A stretch of 64,000 nt of DNA, taken from positions 62,001 through 126,000 of the forward strand of contig BGOG01000002.1 in the NCBI GenBank assembly GCA_003569125.1, given 5' to 3'. Position 1 is the stretch's first letter, and each line of letters starts with the position of its first letter. This DNA is from Acidimicrobiaceae bacterium. Lineage in GTDB: Bacteria; Actinomycetota; Acidimicrobiia; Acidimicrobiales; Ilumatobacteraceae. The notes under the pieces were generated by a model. The model searched no databases. It was given only the letters and a program-made list of their open reading frames with translations, and was not told the DNA's origin. A program made the translations under genes and the position numbers. Of this stretch, positions 9,229 to 17,722 are shown in pieces.

Positions 9229-10445
9229 AACCCGTCTATGAGCCTCAGGCTGAAGAATATCGCGAGAAGGTCCAAGCATTTTTGGCGGAGAAACTTCCTG
9301 CAACTTGGAAGGGCATCGGTTCGCTAGAGGGCAAAGCGGTAGAAGATTTTATGAAACAGTGGCGACAGACGCTTGCGTCGAGTCCTTATCTTGCGCCAGG
9401 TTGGCCAGTTGAATACGGCGGTGGTGGACTCTCGGCTCTTGAGCAAGTGATCGTCGCCGAAGAATTTGCACATGCTGGTGTACCAACAGGTTCGTTCAAT
9501 GACACTTTTGGTATTCAAATGCTCGGTAACACTTTGTTGATTTGGGGCACCGAAGAGCAAAAACGATATTACTTGCCACGAATTATTTCGGGTCAAGATA
9601 CTTGGTGTCAGGGATACAGCGAACCGAACGCTGGTTCAGATCTTGGCAACGTCGGTCTCAAGGCGACACTTGATGGTGATCAATTTATTTTGAACGGACA
9701 AAAAATTTGGACTTCAGCCGGTCAATATGCAACCCACATTTTTACCCTCGCTCGCACAAACCCCGATGCGCCAAAACACAAGGGCATCTCGTTTCTGTTG
9801 GTTGACATGCGTCAGCCAGGAATTGAAATTCGACCGATCAAGATGATCTCGGGCGAGAGCGAGTTCAACGAAGTGTTCTACACCGATGCGGCGTGTCCGA
9901 AAGAAAATGTGGTTGGTGGACTGAACAATGGTTGGGCAGTTGCGATGTCACTTCTTGGCTATGAGCGCGGTGAGGCGGCAGCAACATTGTCAATTCGCTT
10001 TCAAGCAGAATTCGATCGACTTCTTGCTCTGGCCCATCAACGTGGCGTTGCCAGTGACCCGAGAATTCGTCAGCGCTTGAGCGACTGCTACGGCCGAGTT
10101 CAAATCATGAAGTATCTCGGTCTGCGCACCTTGACAAAATTTGTTGCTGGTCATCACCCCGGCCCAGACGGGGCGATTTCGAAGTTGTATTGGAGCGAGT
10201 ATCACAAGATTGTCACCGAACTTGCGATGGATATTCTCGGCGCTGACGGACTTGTGCCGGTCGGACGTAAACCCATTTCGTCGTTTCAGACTGACGATGG
10301 TGGTGCCGAAAACAGTTCGATGAGTTGGGCGATGACTTTCTTGAATGCGCGAGCGGGCACAATTTATGCTGGTTCATCACAGGTTCAGCGCAATATCATC
10401 GGCGAGATGGTGCTCGGATTGCCCAAAGAGCCAAAACCCAACTAA
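9225..10445 (+). CDS. acyl-CoA dehydrogenase family protein
   Basis: A 406-residue FAD flavoenzyme that introduces a double bond into an acyl-CoA or related thioester. It has the FAD/substrate stretch WCQGYSEPNAGSDLGNVGLKA, the TSAGQYATHIFTLART core, and the C-terminal FLNARAGTIYAGSSQVQRNIIGEMVLGLP. The sequence resembles the large actinobacterial group linked to steroid or branched fatty acid catabolism; the exact substrate is unknown. It is intact and begins within the last codons of the ROK kinase gene. Confidence 0.87.
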   Translation: MKPVYEPQAEEYREKVQAFLAEKLPATWKGIGSLEGKAVEDFMKQWRQTLASSPYLAPGWPVEYGGGGLSALEQVIVAEEFAHAGVPTGSFNDTFGIQMLGNTLLIWGTEEQKRYYLPRIISGQDTWCQGYSEPNAGSDLGNVGLKATLDGDQFILNGQKIWTSAGQYATHIFTLARTNPDAPKHKGISFLLVDMRQPGIEIRPIKMISGESEFNEVFYTDAACPKENVVGGLNNGWAVAMSLLGYERGEAAATLSIRFQAEFDRLLALAHQRGVASDPRIRQRLSDCYGRVQIMKYLGLRTLTKFVAGHHPGPDGAISKLYWSEYHKIVTELAMDILGADGLVPVGRKPISSFQTDDGGAENSSMSWAMTFLNARAGTIYAGSSQVQRNIIGEMVLGLPKEPKPN

Positions 10446-10448
10446 CAA

Positions 10449-10706
10449 ATGAAAGTTATATCGGGCATGCGGTCAGGTGCGTCGATTGTTATTGCAGTGC
10501 TTCGTCGACCAAGTTTGTGGATCACGGCTTTGACCCAGTTGTTTCGATTGATCCCGCGGCGGTGGTGGGCTCGAGCGCCATTTTTACCGGTGCCGACTCG
10601 CGAGTACCTTAATTTTCGTGTCGTCACTCAATACGGCGAGCGCGGTCACGCGATACGAGTCGAAGATGTACTTAGCTACTTGAATTGGTTGAAAGATTTG
10701 CGATGA
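10449..10706 (+). CDS. conserved small actinobacterial protein, unknown function
   Basis: An 85-residue basic, Trp-rich protein: SLWITALTQLFRLIPRRWW followed by PFLPVPTREYLNFRVVTQYG and a C-terminal EDVLSYLNWLKDL. I recall similar short proteins with the R-W-W / PFLP / RFR-TQYG pattern as conserved hypotheticals across Actinobacteria, but no function is known to me. It may be a peripheral membrane protein through its amphipathic first half. It overlaps the following HNH gene by 4 bp (ATGA). Confidence 0.72.
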   Translation: MKVISGMRSGASIVIAVLRRPSLWITALTQLFRLIPRRWWARAPFLPVPTREYLNFRVVTQYGERGHAIRVEDVLSYLNWLKDLR

Positions 10707-11200
10707 GAAGTGCGCTGGTGCTGAACGCAACTTTTGAACCTCTTTCGATTGTTCCCGCGCGCCGTGCGATTTGTTTGGTGCTCTCAGACAAAGCCGAAAT
10801 TGTCGAAGACGACGGAACACAAGTTCGCGCTGAAACTTTTGTGATGCCCGGGCCATTGGTTATCAGATTGCGATATGTCGTCAAGGTGCCTTATCATCGT
10901 CGAACCGCAATGTCGAGGCGGGCAATTTTCGCCCGAGACAATCATTGCTGTCAATACTGCGGTGCCTTCGCCGACAGCATCGATCATGTGATGCCAAGAT
11001 CGCGAGGCGGCATGCATGTCTGGGAGAATGTAACTGCGGCTTGCAGGGGCTGCAATCTAAAGAAGCGAGACCGCACGCCTGATGAAGCAGGAATGTTCTT
11101 GGCAAACAAACCACATACACCTCGTGAACTTGCGTGGATAACTGTTTCAGTTGGCAGAATCCCCGAAGAATGGAAACAATATCTCGCATACGCTTCTTGA
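10703..11200 (+). CDS. HNH endonuclease family protein
   Basis: A 165-residue protein of the common actinobacterial type that begins MRSALVLNATFEPLSIVPARRA. The HNH domain has zinc Cys pairs CQYC and CRGC around the catalytic stretch DSIDHVMPRSRGG and the second half WENVTAACRGCNLKKRDRTP. Family members are presumed nicking or repair enzymes; no mobile-element context is seen. I chose ATG 10703 instead of the track start 10685, because it matches the family start and makes an ATGA overlap with the gene before it. Confidence 0.85.
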   Translation: MRSALVLNATFEPLSIVPARRAICLVLSDKAEIVEDDGTQVRAETFVMPGPLVIRLRYVVKVPYHRRTAMSRRAIFARDNHCCQYCGAFADSIDHVMPRSRGGMHVWENVTAACRGCNLKKRDRTPDEAGMFLANKPHTPRELAWITVSVGRIPEEWKQYLAYAS

Positions 11201-11232
11201 CGATGCTGTAAGAAGTTTTTAGAAAGTCGCTA

Positions 11233-11913
11233 ATGAAATCCTGGCAGGTACATCACATCCGCGACTCCGCTGAGTCTGTGCACTCCCGAGAGTTGCCCGC
11301 CGAGCGCGCGATCTGGCGCGCTTCAATCACCGAGTCGGCGATTGTTTTGGGCTCGAAACAATCATTTGAGATTGTTAATCAGCAAGCCTGCGACGACGAT
11401 GGGGTGAGCGTCGTGCGCCGGCGAAGTGGTGGTGGTGTCGTCTATCTCGGCGTCAATGAGCACTTGTGGGTTGATCTTGTTATTGAGCGCGACGACGCAT
11501 TATGGAGCGACGATATTGGCAGGTCGATGTGGTGGGTCGGCGACTTGTGGGCGGCGGCACTTGCCGAAAACGAAGTTGCTTCGCGCGATCAATTAATTGT
11601 TCATCGTGGAGGTCTCGAGCGAAACGAAATTTCAGAACTGGTTTGTTTCGCCGGGCTCGGGCCGGGCGAAGTAACACTGCACGGCAAAAAATTAGTCGGA
11701 ATCTCCCAACGGCGAACCAGAGAAATGGCAAGGTTTCAATGCGTGCTGCACAGTCGCTGGTCAAGCCGGGCATACGAAAGATATTTAGATTTCGCGAAAA
11801 TATCAGCCACAAAAAAAGTCATCGGGTCAGACTTCAATGCGATTGAAACTGGCGTTTCGGGTGGTCTTGAACAGATCGCTAATTCGTTGATTGTCTTGGC
11901 CGAGTCGCTCTAG
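11233..11913 (+). CDS. lipoate/biotin-protein ligase family protein
   Basis: A 226-residue protein with the LplA-like catalytic core: VVRRRSGGGVVYLG (the acyl-AMP loop), GVNEHLWVDLVIE, and GEVTLHGKKLVGISQRRTREMARFQ, which holds the conserved Lys. Such enzymes attach or transfer lipoate, octanoate or biotin. It is shorter than full LplA and lacks an obvious C-terminal accessory domain, so it could be a transferase or a regulator-like paralogue. It is followed by the mraZ promoter region, so it probably ends its operon. Confidence 0.75.
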   Translation: MKSWQVHHIRDSAESVHSRELPAERAIWRASITESAIVLGSKQSFEIVNQQACDDDGVSVVRRRSGGGVVYLGVNEHLWVDLVIERDDALWSDDIGRSMWWVGDLWAAALAENEVASRDQLIVHRGGLERNEISELVCFAGLGPGEVTLHGKKLVGISQRRTREMARFQCVLHSRWSSRAYERYLDFAKISATKKVIGSDFNAIETGVSGGLEQIANSLIVLAESL

Positions 11914-11970
11914 CTAGCGATAACCAACAAATCTAGGTCCACAAAATCTCTAGAAATCCGCCCAAAAATA

Positions 11971-12022
11971 GTGGGGGAAAGTGGGGTTAAATCCACTCTG
12001 GTGGGGGAAAGTGGGTTATACT
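11971..12022 (+). promoter_or_regulatory. MraZ boxes overlapping the dcw promoter
   Basis: Two 15-bp copies of GTGGGGGAAAGTGGG start at 11971 and 12001, exactly 30 bp apart. Each holds two TGGGN boxes separated by five bases (11972, 11982; 12002, 12012). That is the layout bound by MraZ in other bacteria. A good -10 element, TATACT, follows directly at 12017-12022. The boxes cover the likely RNA polymerase site, so MraZ probably represses its own operon. No clear -35 is seen. Confidence 0.8.
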
Positions 12023-12090
12023 CTTTTCAGGTCGCGGAGGGAGCTCCAAAGCCTTTCAAATAATGGGTTTTGGGACAAAGCGGAGGGTCA

Positions 12091-12504
12091 GTGTTTGTAG
12101 GTGCACACGAGCGTCAATTGGATCCAAAGGGTCGCATCGCTCTGCCGGCAACTTTTCGTCCCCGACTTGAGCCCAAGTGCTACCTCGCCCTCGGACGCGA
12201 CAAATGCGTTGACGTATTAACTACCGAAGCCTTCTTGTCTGTTGCCAATGACGCGATGGATAAAGTTCGGCGCGGCGAAATGGATCGCAAACAGCAGCGG
12301 GCCTTGGCCTCGAACATGATTGAAGTCACTGTTGACAATCAGGGTCGCATCAACATTGATGAAAAATTGCGCACCTATGCAGGGCTTCAACTTAATTCGC
12401 GCGTAATTGTCAGCGGTTCTTTTGACCGAGTCGAAATTTGGGATCCGGAGCGTCATCAGCGAATCAGTGATTCGGGTGCCCAAGAACTTGCCGGCGCAGA
12501 GTAG
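12091..12504 (+). CDS. mraZ: MraZ, transcriptional regulator of the dcw cluster
   Basis: A DNA-binding regulator with two AbrB-like swapped-hairpin (SpoVT/MraZ) domains that form a ring-shaped oligomer. It begins VFVGAHERQLDPKGRIALPATFRP and has the second repeat TVDNQGRINIDEKLRTYAGL. I use GTG 12091, because the family starts with MF-G; GGAGGG ends only three bases before it. The track start (TTG 12070) adds seven foreign residues. The MraZ boxes lie about 70-120 bp upstream. Length (137 residues) is normal. The next gene is separated by the structured RNA leader rather than by a short gap. Confidence 0.93.
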   Translation: MFVGAHERQLDPKGRIALPATFRPRLEPKCYLALGRDKCVDVLTTEAFLSVANDAMDKVRRGEMDRKQQRALASNMIEVTVDNQGRINIDEKLRTYAGLQLNSRVIVSGSFDRVEIWDPERHQRISDSGAQELAGAE

Positions 12505-12533
12505 CGAACAAAGGAGGTCACGCAACAAACTTT

Positions 12534-12711
12534 TTGCAACCGTCACAAGTTGTATCAGTTTCGATTATCAGCAGTCTTCCGACTAACAAGATGGATAGCA
12601 CCCAACTCCGCTCGCTACCGTCTCGCTATCCGGGGAGAAATCCCGGAGGCACCGTTGGTCGGGGGGCTGCTGATAAGCGAAGCGATTGTGGTGACGAGTT
12701 GCAGGTTGCAA
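12534..12711 (+). ncRNA. structured leader RNA of rsmH (mraW RNA motif-like)
   Basis: The 214-bp gap between mraZ and rsmH folds into nested helices I could pair by hand. P0 is TTGCAACC 12534-12541 with 12704-12711. P1 is TTATCAGCAG 12565-12574 with 12667-12676. P2 is CCGACTAAC 12579-12587 with 12654-12662 (one G-U). P3 is GGATAGC 12593-12599 with 12625-12631. P4 is GGGG/TCCC with loop AGAAA at 12632-12644. A conserved-looking GGAGGCACC follows P4. This fits the actinobacterial mraW RNA motif known from comparative genomics upstream of mraW (rsmH). P0 ends eight bases before the rsmH ATG and covers its only AGG, so it could control translation. Confidence 0.78.
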
Positions 12712-12718
12712 GACTGCC

Positions 12719-13719
12719 ATGACGAGTGAAAAAAGTTCTGAGTTAAATTCACAGCACGAATCACAGATCAGGTCGCATCAGCCTGTGATGCTCGAAGAAA
12801 TTGCTCAATGTTTTGCAACGGTGCCCCCCGGCGTTGTAGTTGATGCAACCTTCGGTCTTGGCGGACACGCCAAGGCAATTTTAAAAGCCAATCCATCGGT
12901 GCAAATTTTGGGATTAGATCAAGATGCCGATGCAATCGCAAACGCCGAGCGAATGATTGCTAATGACGCATCGCTACATGGTCGGCTGACAGTTCGTCGT
13001 ATTCGCTTTGATTCGCTGAACACGCTTCTTGAAGAATTATCAATTAAAGAAATATCTGGGGCATTATTTGACCTTGGCGTTTCATCGCCACAACTTGATA
13101 TTGCACAGCGGGGATTTTCTTATCGAAATGATGGCCCGTTAGATATGCGAATGGATCAACGTAGTGAGTTGAGTGCAGCCGATGTCGTGAATAGTTATCA
13201 AGAATCTGAACTTGTCGGGATTATCACAGACAATGCAGATGAACGCTTCGCCAGACGATCGCTCGAGCGATTGTTGCTGCTCGACCGATTACGACGACTA
13301 CGCATCTGGCTGAAGTAATTGTTGCGGCTATCCCTGCGCCGGCGCGTCGCACTGGCGGGCACCCTGCCAAACGAACATTTCAGGCGATTCGCATTGAAGT
13401 CAATAAAGAACTCGAGATTCTCGCGCGGGCTTTACAAATTGCGATCGATGCCACCAAAGTTGGTGGGCGAGTCGCCGTGTTGACGTATCACTCGGGTGAG
13501 AATCGAATCGTTAAACAAGTTTTTCGATCTTCTGAAAAAGACGAAGACGAAGCAAAAATTGGTTCGCCTTATGTGCACGAGTCACAACTTGGTACTCGTC
13601 GTGTTCGTCGTGTTCGAATGGCGCAGTACCCGAGTGAACAAGAGCAAACCCAAAATCGTCGCGCAAAGTCGGCACGGTTGCGTGTTATTGAAAAATCTCT
13701 CGCCGGAGCTTTGGGCTAA
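12719..13719 (+). CDS. rsmH: 16S rRNA m4C1402 methyltransferase RsmH/MraW (split by a frame break)
   Basis: Methylates N4 of C1402 in 16S rRNA with S-adenosylmethionine. The first ORF has HQPVMLEEI, the SAM site VVDATFGLGGHAKAIL, GLDQDADAI, and LFDLGVSSPQLDIAQRGFSY. The frame then breaks after DERFARR. The expected text IARAIVAARPITTTTHLAEVI continues in the adjacent frame, through PARRTGGHPAKRTFQAIRIEVN, LTYHSGENRIVKQVF and a stop at 13717-13719. One A lost near 13258 explains it. ATG start at 12719; no strong ribosome site is visible, and the weak AGG lies inside helix P0 of the leader. Confidence 0.9.
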
Positions 13720-13734
13720 GGGCTGGGCGCTGAG

Positions 13735-14334
13735 ATGTCTGCTGCTTATGCTCGTCGCCAAGAATCGATTCGTAAACATCGTCCTGAATCTGTAACGCGA
13801 GCCGTGACTCGGCCAGTTACGCGACAAGTCACACGGCCAGTTACGCGACAAGTTACGCGACAAGGTACGCGGCCAGTCGCGCGACCGAAAAATCAAAGAA
13901 GTAGTTCACAAAATAGATCTTTGAATACTGCAAAACCCCAACTACGAGTTGTTAAACCAGCGACAAAATCAAAGTTCTCCAAAGTAACTTTGGCGATAGT
14001 CGCTCTTGCATCTGTTTTGACGTTCATTGTGATTTTTCAAACCGTGATCGCCGAGCAACAATTACGACTCGACAGAGTGAGTACCGATGTTCGACTTGCA
14101 CGTCAGCACTACAACGAACTGCGTCAGCAACGTGCCGAACTACGGGCACCAGATTACTTGCGAGCCCAAGCGATCATATTGGGCATGTGGCCCGGGTCAG
14201 GTGCGAAATTTGAAGAGATTCCTGCCGATGTTGTGACGATGGTTCTGGCTTCGACTGGAGAAATGGATGATTCGATCGCTTTGCCCCGCAGTTCGGACGA
14301 TCTCGTATTTGAGAACGCTGGTTCGGCGCCGTGA
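13735..14334 (+). CDS. ftsL: FtsL-like division protein with a repeated basic tail
   Basis: A 199-residue single-pass membrane protein in the ftsL position between rsmH and ftsI. One transmembrane helix (KVTLAIVALASVLTFIVIFQTVI, about residues 82-105) is followed by a short coiled coil (QQLRLDRVSTDVRLARQHYNE, then ELRQQRAELRAPDYLRAQA). The cytoplasmic N-terminus is very basic and contains seven 4-residue repeats of the type VTRP/VTRQ (residues about 20-50). FtsL joins FtsB and FtsQ and activates FtsWI. The assignment rests on position and architecture, because FtsL is poorly conserved. It overlaps ftsI by 4 bp. Confidence 0.8.
   Translation: MSAAYARRQESIRKHRPESVTRAVTRPVTRQVTRPVTRQVTRQGTRPVARPKNQRSSSQNRSLNTAKPQLRVVKPATKSKFSKVTLAIVALASVLTFIVIFQTVIAEQQLRLDRVSTDVRLARQHYNELRQQRAELRAPDYLRAQAIILGMWPGSGAKFEEIPADVVTMVLASTGEMDDSIALPRSSDDLVFENAGSAP
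13801..13884 (+). repeat. 12-bp tandem repeats coding TRPV/TRQV in ftsL
   Basis: Seven imperfect 12-bp units code AVTR-PVTR-QVTR-PVTR-QVTR-QGTR-PVAR. At DNA level CGGCCAGTTACGCGACAAGT occurs twice, 24 bp apart, so P and Q units alternate as a higher-order repeat. The array lies in the cytoplasmic tail of the FtsL-like protein. Confidence 0.8.
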
Positions 14335-16276
14335 GCCAGTCAATTCGTGAACGCCGTGCCGAAAGTCTTGGCAGATCAAGGCGCATACGAGAATCCAAAG
14401 GTAGGCCCCTTTCAAAGCGCAAAATTCGCGCGAATAATAAACATCGAAAGCACGTTGCCGAGATTTCGCATCGGAATGGTGCCGTCGTTCCAAAGGGTTA
14501 CGACGTATTCGCCAAAGATATAAAAATCGGAACGGTACAAAAACGCACCAGCCTGATGTTTTCAATTGTCGCCTTGATGTTGGTCGGGCTGGGTGTTCGA
14601 GTTGCAATGCTGCAAACAGTTTGGTCCGGTGATTATCGTGAGGCCAGCGTTTCGCAACGAACAAGAATCCAGACACTTCGTGCCGAGCGCGGATCAATTT
14701 TGGATCGCAACGGACAAGAATTGGCGTTGCCGATACCGACACGAACAGTTTTGCTGATCCACGGTCAGTGACAGACCCGGTCGGAGTCGCCAATGCCGTC
14801 GGCGGCATCTTGCAATTAACTGATGAAGCGAAACTTGAATTGTCAATCAAACTTCGAGATCAAAGTTCTAGTTTCGTGTATGTCGCTCGTCAGGCAGATC
14901 AGCGACTTGCCGACTCAATTATTGCCCTTGGGTTGAAAGGCGTTTCGTCGTATCGTGAGTCTGGTCGTGCTTTGACTAGCAGTGGATTGCGTGGATTGAT
15001 TGGTCGCACGGATATCGATGGTCTCGGTATCTCGGGTCTTGAGTTGCAATATCAAGAATTGCTCGCCGGCAAAGATGGACGCATCGCGCGTGAGGTAAAC
15101 GCCAACGGAAAGTCAATGGCGGCCGGCTCTAGTGATGTTGTTGAAGCTACGCCTGGTGGCAGGCTGGTGACGACGATAAATCGCACAATTCAATTTCAAG
15201 TCGATTCAATTCTTTTGCAACAAGTTCAATTTGTTGTAGCGCGTGGCGGTTCGGCAATTGTGATGGACACTAAAACGGGTGAAATTTATGCAATGTCGAA
15301 TATTCGTCGAAATACTGATGGTACTTATACAAGTGATTCAGGAAACTTTGCCGCAGTTGAAGCCCACGAACCTGGATCGGTCGCCAAGGTTTTCAGCATC
15401 GCCGCTGCAATGAACGAAGGCAAAGTTGTGCCAGCCACGACATTTACGGTGCCGTACCAAGAAATTTACGACAAGGGCACCGCCTGGGAGTACAAAGTTT
15501 CGGATGGATATGTTCACCCAACCCAAGACATGACCGTTCGAAAAATAATCGTTGACTCTTCGAATAACGGCACCGTTATGATTTCTCGGTCGCTAGACAG
15601 TAAAACCAACTATGACTATCTCAAGTTGTTTGGTTTTGGAACAAAAACATCGGTGAATTATCCAGCCGAGTCGCGCGGTGTTTTGAAACCGTCAGAAAAA
15701 TGGCAAGGTACCGAAAAAATAACTTTTGCCTACGGCTACGGGTATACGGCAACCGGATTACAACTCATCTCGGCTGTCAACGCGATCGCCAACAAAGGTG
15801 TCTACATTGCACCGAAATTGGTTAAATCGACCGTGGATGCCAAAGGAGTGGTGACCGATACACCGCAGTCACCGACCCACCAGGTTGTCAGTGAAGCAAC
15901 CGCAAAAACAATGACTGAACTAATGACCGATGTGGTGTGCCATGGAACAGGTGGGCTCGCGCAACTCTCGGGAATGAGCGTCGCAGGTAAAACCGGTACC
16001 GCCTACAAACTTCAAAAAAACGGCAAGTACGAGGCGGCGGACGGAACATACTCGTACTTCGCGTCATTCGTCGGGTTTCTTCCAGCAGGTAATCCACAGA
16101 TGACGGTTCTGGTTTCAATTGATGAGCCTGATCCAACGGCGAAAGACCGATTCGGTGGAAAAGCCGCCGCGCCGGTATTTGCGCGCATCGGGCAGGCCCT
16201 GATCAACGAACTTGACATCCGTCCGACTCAAGGTGACGCCGGTTGTGTCGGGCCGCGTCCTGGCGATCTTGGATAG
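14331..16276 (+). CDS. ftsI: FtsI/PBP3 septal transpeptidase (split by a frame break)
   Basis: The class B penicillin-binding protein that cross-links septal peptidoglycan. A basic cytoplasmic tail of about 75 residues precedes the membrane anchor SLMFSIVALMLVGLGVRVAML. The dimerisation domain starts RTLRAERGSILDRNG-like. In the second ORF the transpeptidase motifs are EPGSVAKVFS (SxxK), DSSNNGTV (SxN) and VAGKTGTAYK (KTG). The ORFs join as TRTV/FADPRSVTDPV; one T lost from a T run near 14750 explains the break. No PASTA domain is seen. It overlaps ftsL by 4 bp and precedes murE by 9 bp. Confidence 0.92.
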
Positions 16277-16285
16277 CACACTGAT

Positions 16286-17722
16286 ATGAACGCTCGATCG
16301 CTTCGATTAACCGATCTCGTGGCAAGGGTAAATGAGGTTGCCGCTCGAGAAGTTTTCGGTGACACAAATATTTCGATAAATGAGATCACGCACGATTCGC
16401 AAAAGATTTCGTCTGGTTGCCTGTTCTGTTGTGTCGTTGGCGAAAAAGCAGACGGTCATGATTTTGCGGCCGATGCGGTCAAGAGCGGGGCGTCAGCGAT
16501 TCTCGCCGAACGAAAATTAGATGTCCAAGTACCACAAGTAATAGTTGATGATGTTCGAACCGCGATGGGTTATTTTGCCGCCGAGTTTTTTGGTCGTCCA
16601 AGTTCACAATTAAAAGTAATCGGTATCACTGGCACCAATGGCAAGACAACGACGGCGCATCTGCTGGCATCAGTATTGCGCCAGCAAGGTTTGGTTACCG
16701 CAGTTTTCGGAACCCTCTCGGGCACACGAACAACCCCCGAAGCCACGGACTTGCAACGATTACTCGCCAAAGAACTGGATCGTGGTTGCAAAGCCGTCGT
16801 GATGGAAGTGTCGTCGCATGCGTTATCTTTGCATCGCGTCGACGGTACGAATTTCGCCGCGACAGTTTTTACGAATCTCGGTCAAGATCATCTGGATTTT
16901 CACGGTTCGACTGAATCATATTTTTCAGCGAAGGCAAAATTATTCACGACACAGTTCACGAAAACGTGCATCGTCAATCGCGACGACCAATACGGCGCGA
17001 AATTGATCGCATTATTAAAAGATGAGAAAATTGATCTTCAAACATTCGGATTGAATGATGCCTCAGAAATCGACGCACAAGTCGATCATCTTTCGTTCAC
17101 CTGGCGAGGCGAAAAAATTCGACTTGTTACGGGTGGATATTTCAATGTAATGAACGCGCTAGCTGCCGCGAACGCAGCAGCCAAACTCGGTGTCGCCACA
17201 AGCGACATTGCCAAAGGTTTGGCTGCTGCGGACGCAATCGCAGGCAGGTTTGAATCTGTGTCAGCAGGTCAGAGTTTCGGAGTCGTGGTCGATTATGCGC
17301 ACACTCCCGAGGCACTTCAAAATGTTTTGGATGCGACCAGAAAATTGCTGAACGACTCGGGTCGCGCAATCGTCGTTTTCGGTTGTGGAGGTGATCGCGA
17401 TCATCAGAAGCGTCCCAAAATGGGAAAAGTCGCCTGCGATTCTGCTGATGTGGTTTTTATCACATCAGATAATCCGCGCCTAGAAGACGCCGCCGTTATC
17501 GCCAAACAAATCAAAGCCGGCTGTGATCCTTCCTCAAAAAAGGCTATTTATGTTATTCTTGATCGACGTGATGCGATAGCACAGGCATTTTCGGTGGCAC
17601 GTAGCGGGGACATCGTCGTAATCGCTGGCAAAGGCCATGAATCAACACAAACGATAGGCACAAACGAAATCGAATTCAACGATGTCGCTGTGTCTAGAGA
17701 ACTATTGAAGGTGGCTTCGTGA
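16286..17722 (+). CDS. murE: UDP-MurNAc-tripeptide synthetase MurE
   Basis: Adds the third stem-peptide residue to UDP-MurNAc-L-Ala-D-Glu in the cytoplasm, using ATP. A 478-residue intact protein: N-terminal uridine-binding domain, GITGTNGKTTTAHLLASVL P-loop (near residue 113), carbamylated-Lys region in SYFSAKAKLF, and the C-terminal SDNPRLEDAAVI. The DNPR sequence marks meso-diaminopimelate specificity in this family, so the cell wall is probably A1-gamma type with mDAP. Stop codon overlaps the mraY GTG (GTGA). The gene that usually follows, murF, is absent. Confidence 0.94.
   Translation: MNARSLRLTDLVARVNEVAAREVFGDTNISINEITHDSQKISSGCLFCCVVGEKADGHDFAADAVKSGASAILAERKLDVQVPQVIVDDVRTAMGYFAAEFFGRPSSQLKVIGITGTNGKTTTAHLLASVLRQQGLVTAVFGTLSGTRTTPEATDLQRLLAKELDRGCKAVVMEVSSHALSLHRVDGTNFAATVFTNLGQDHLDFHGSTESYFSAKAKLFTTQFTKTCIVNRDDQYGAKLIALLKDEKIDLQTFGLNDASEIDAQVDHLSFTWRGEKIRLVTGGYFNVMNALAAANAAAKLGVATSDIAKGLAAADAIAGRFESVSAGQSFGVVVDYAHTPEALQNVLDATRKLLNDSGRAIVVFGCGGDRDHQKRPKMGKVACDSADVVFITSDNPRLEDAAVIAKQIKAGCDPSSKKAIYVILDRRDAIAQAFSVARSGDIVVIAGKGHESTQTIGTNEIEFNDVAVSRELLKVAS

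Noticed and set aside
12534-12722. 62-codon plus-strand ORF between mraZ and rsmH
   Set aside because: The composition is not protein-like, it starts at TTG without a suitable site, and the region is better explained by a structured leader RNA.
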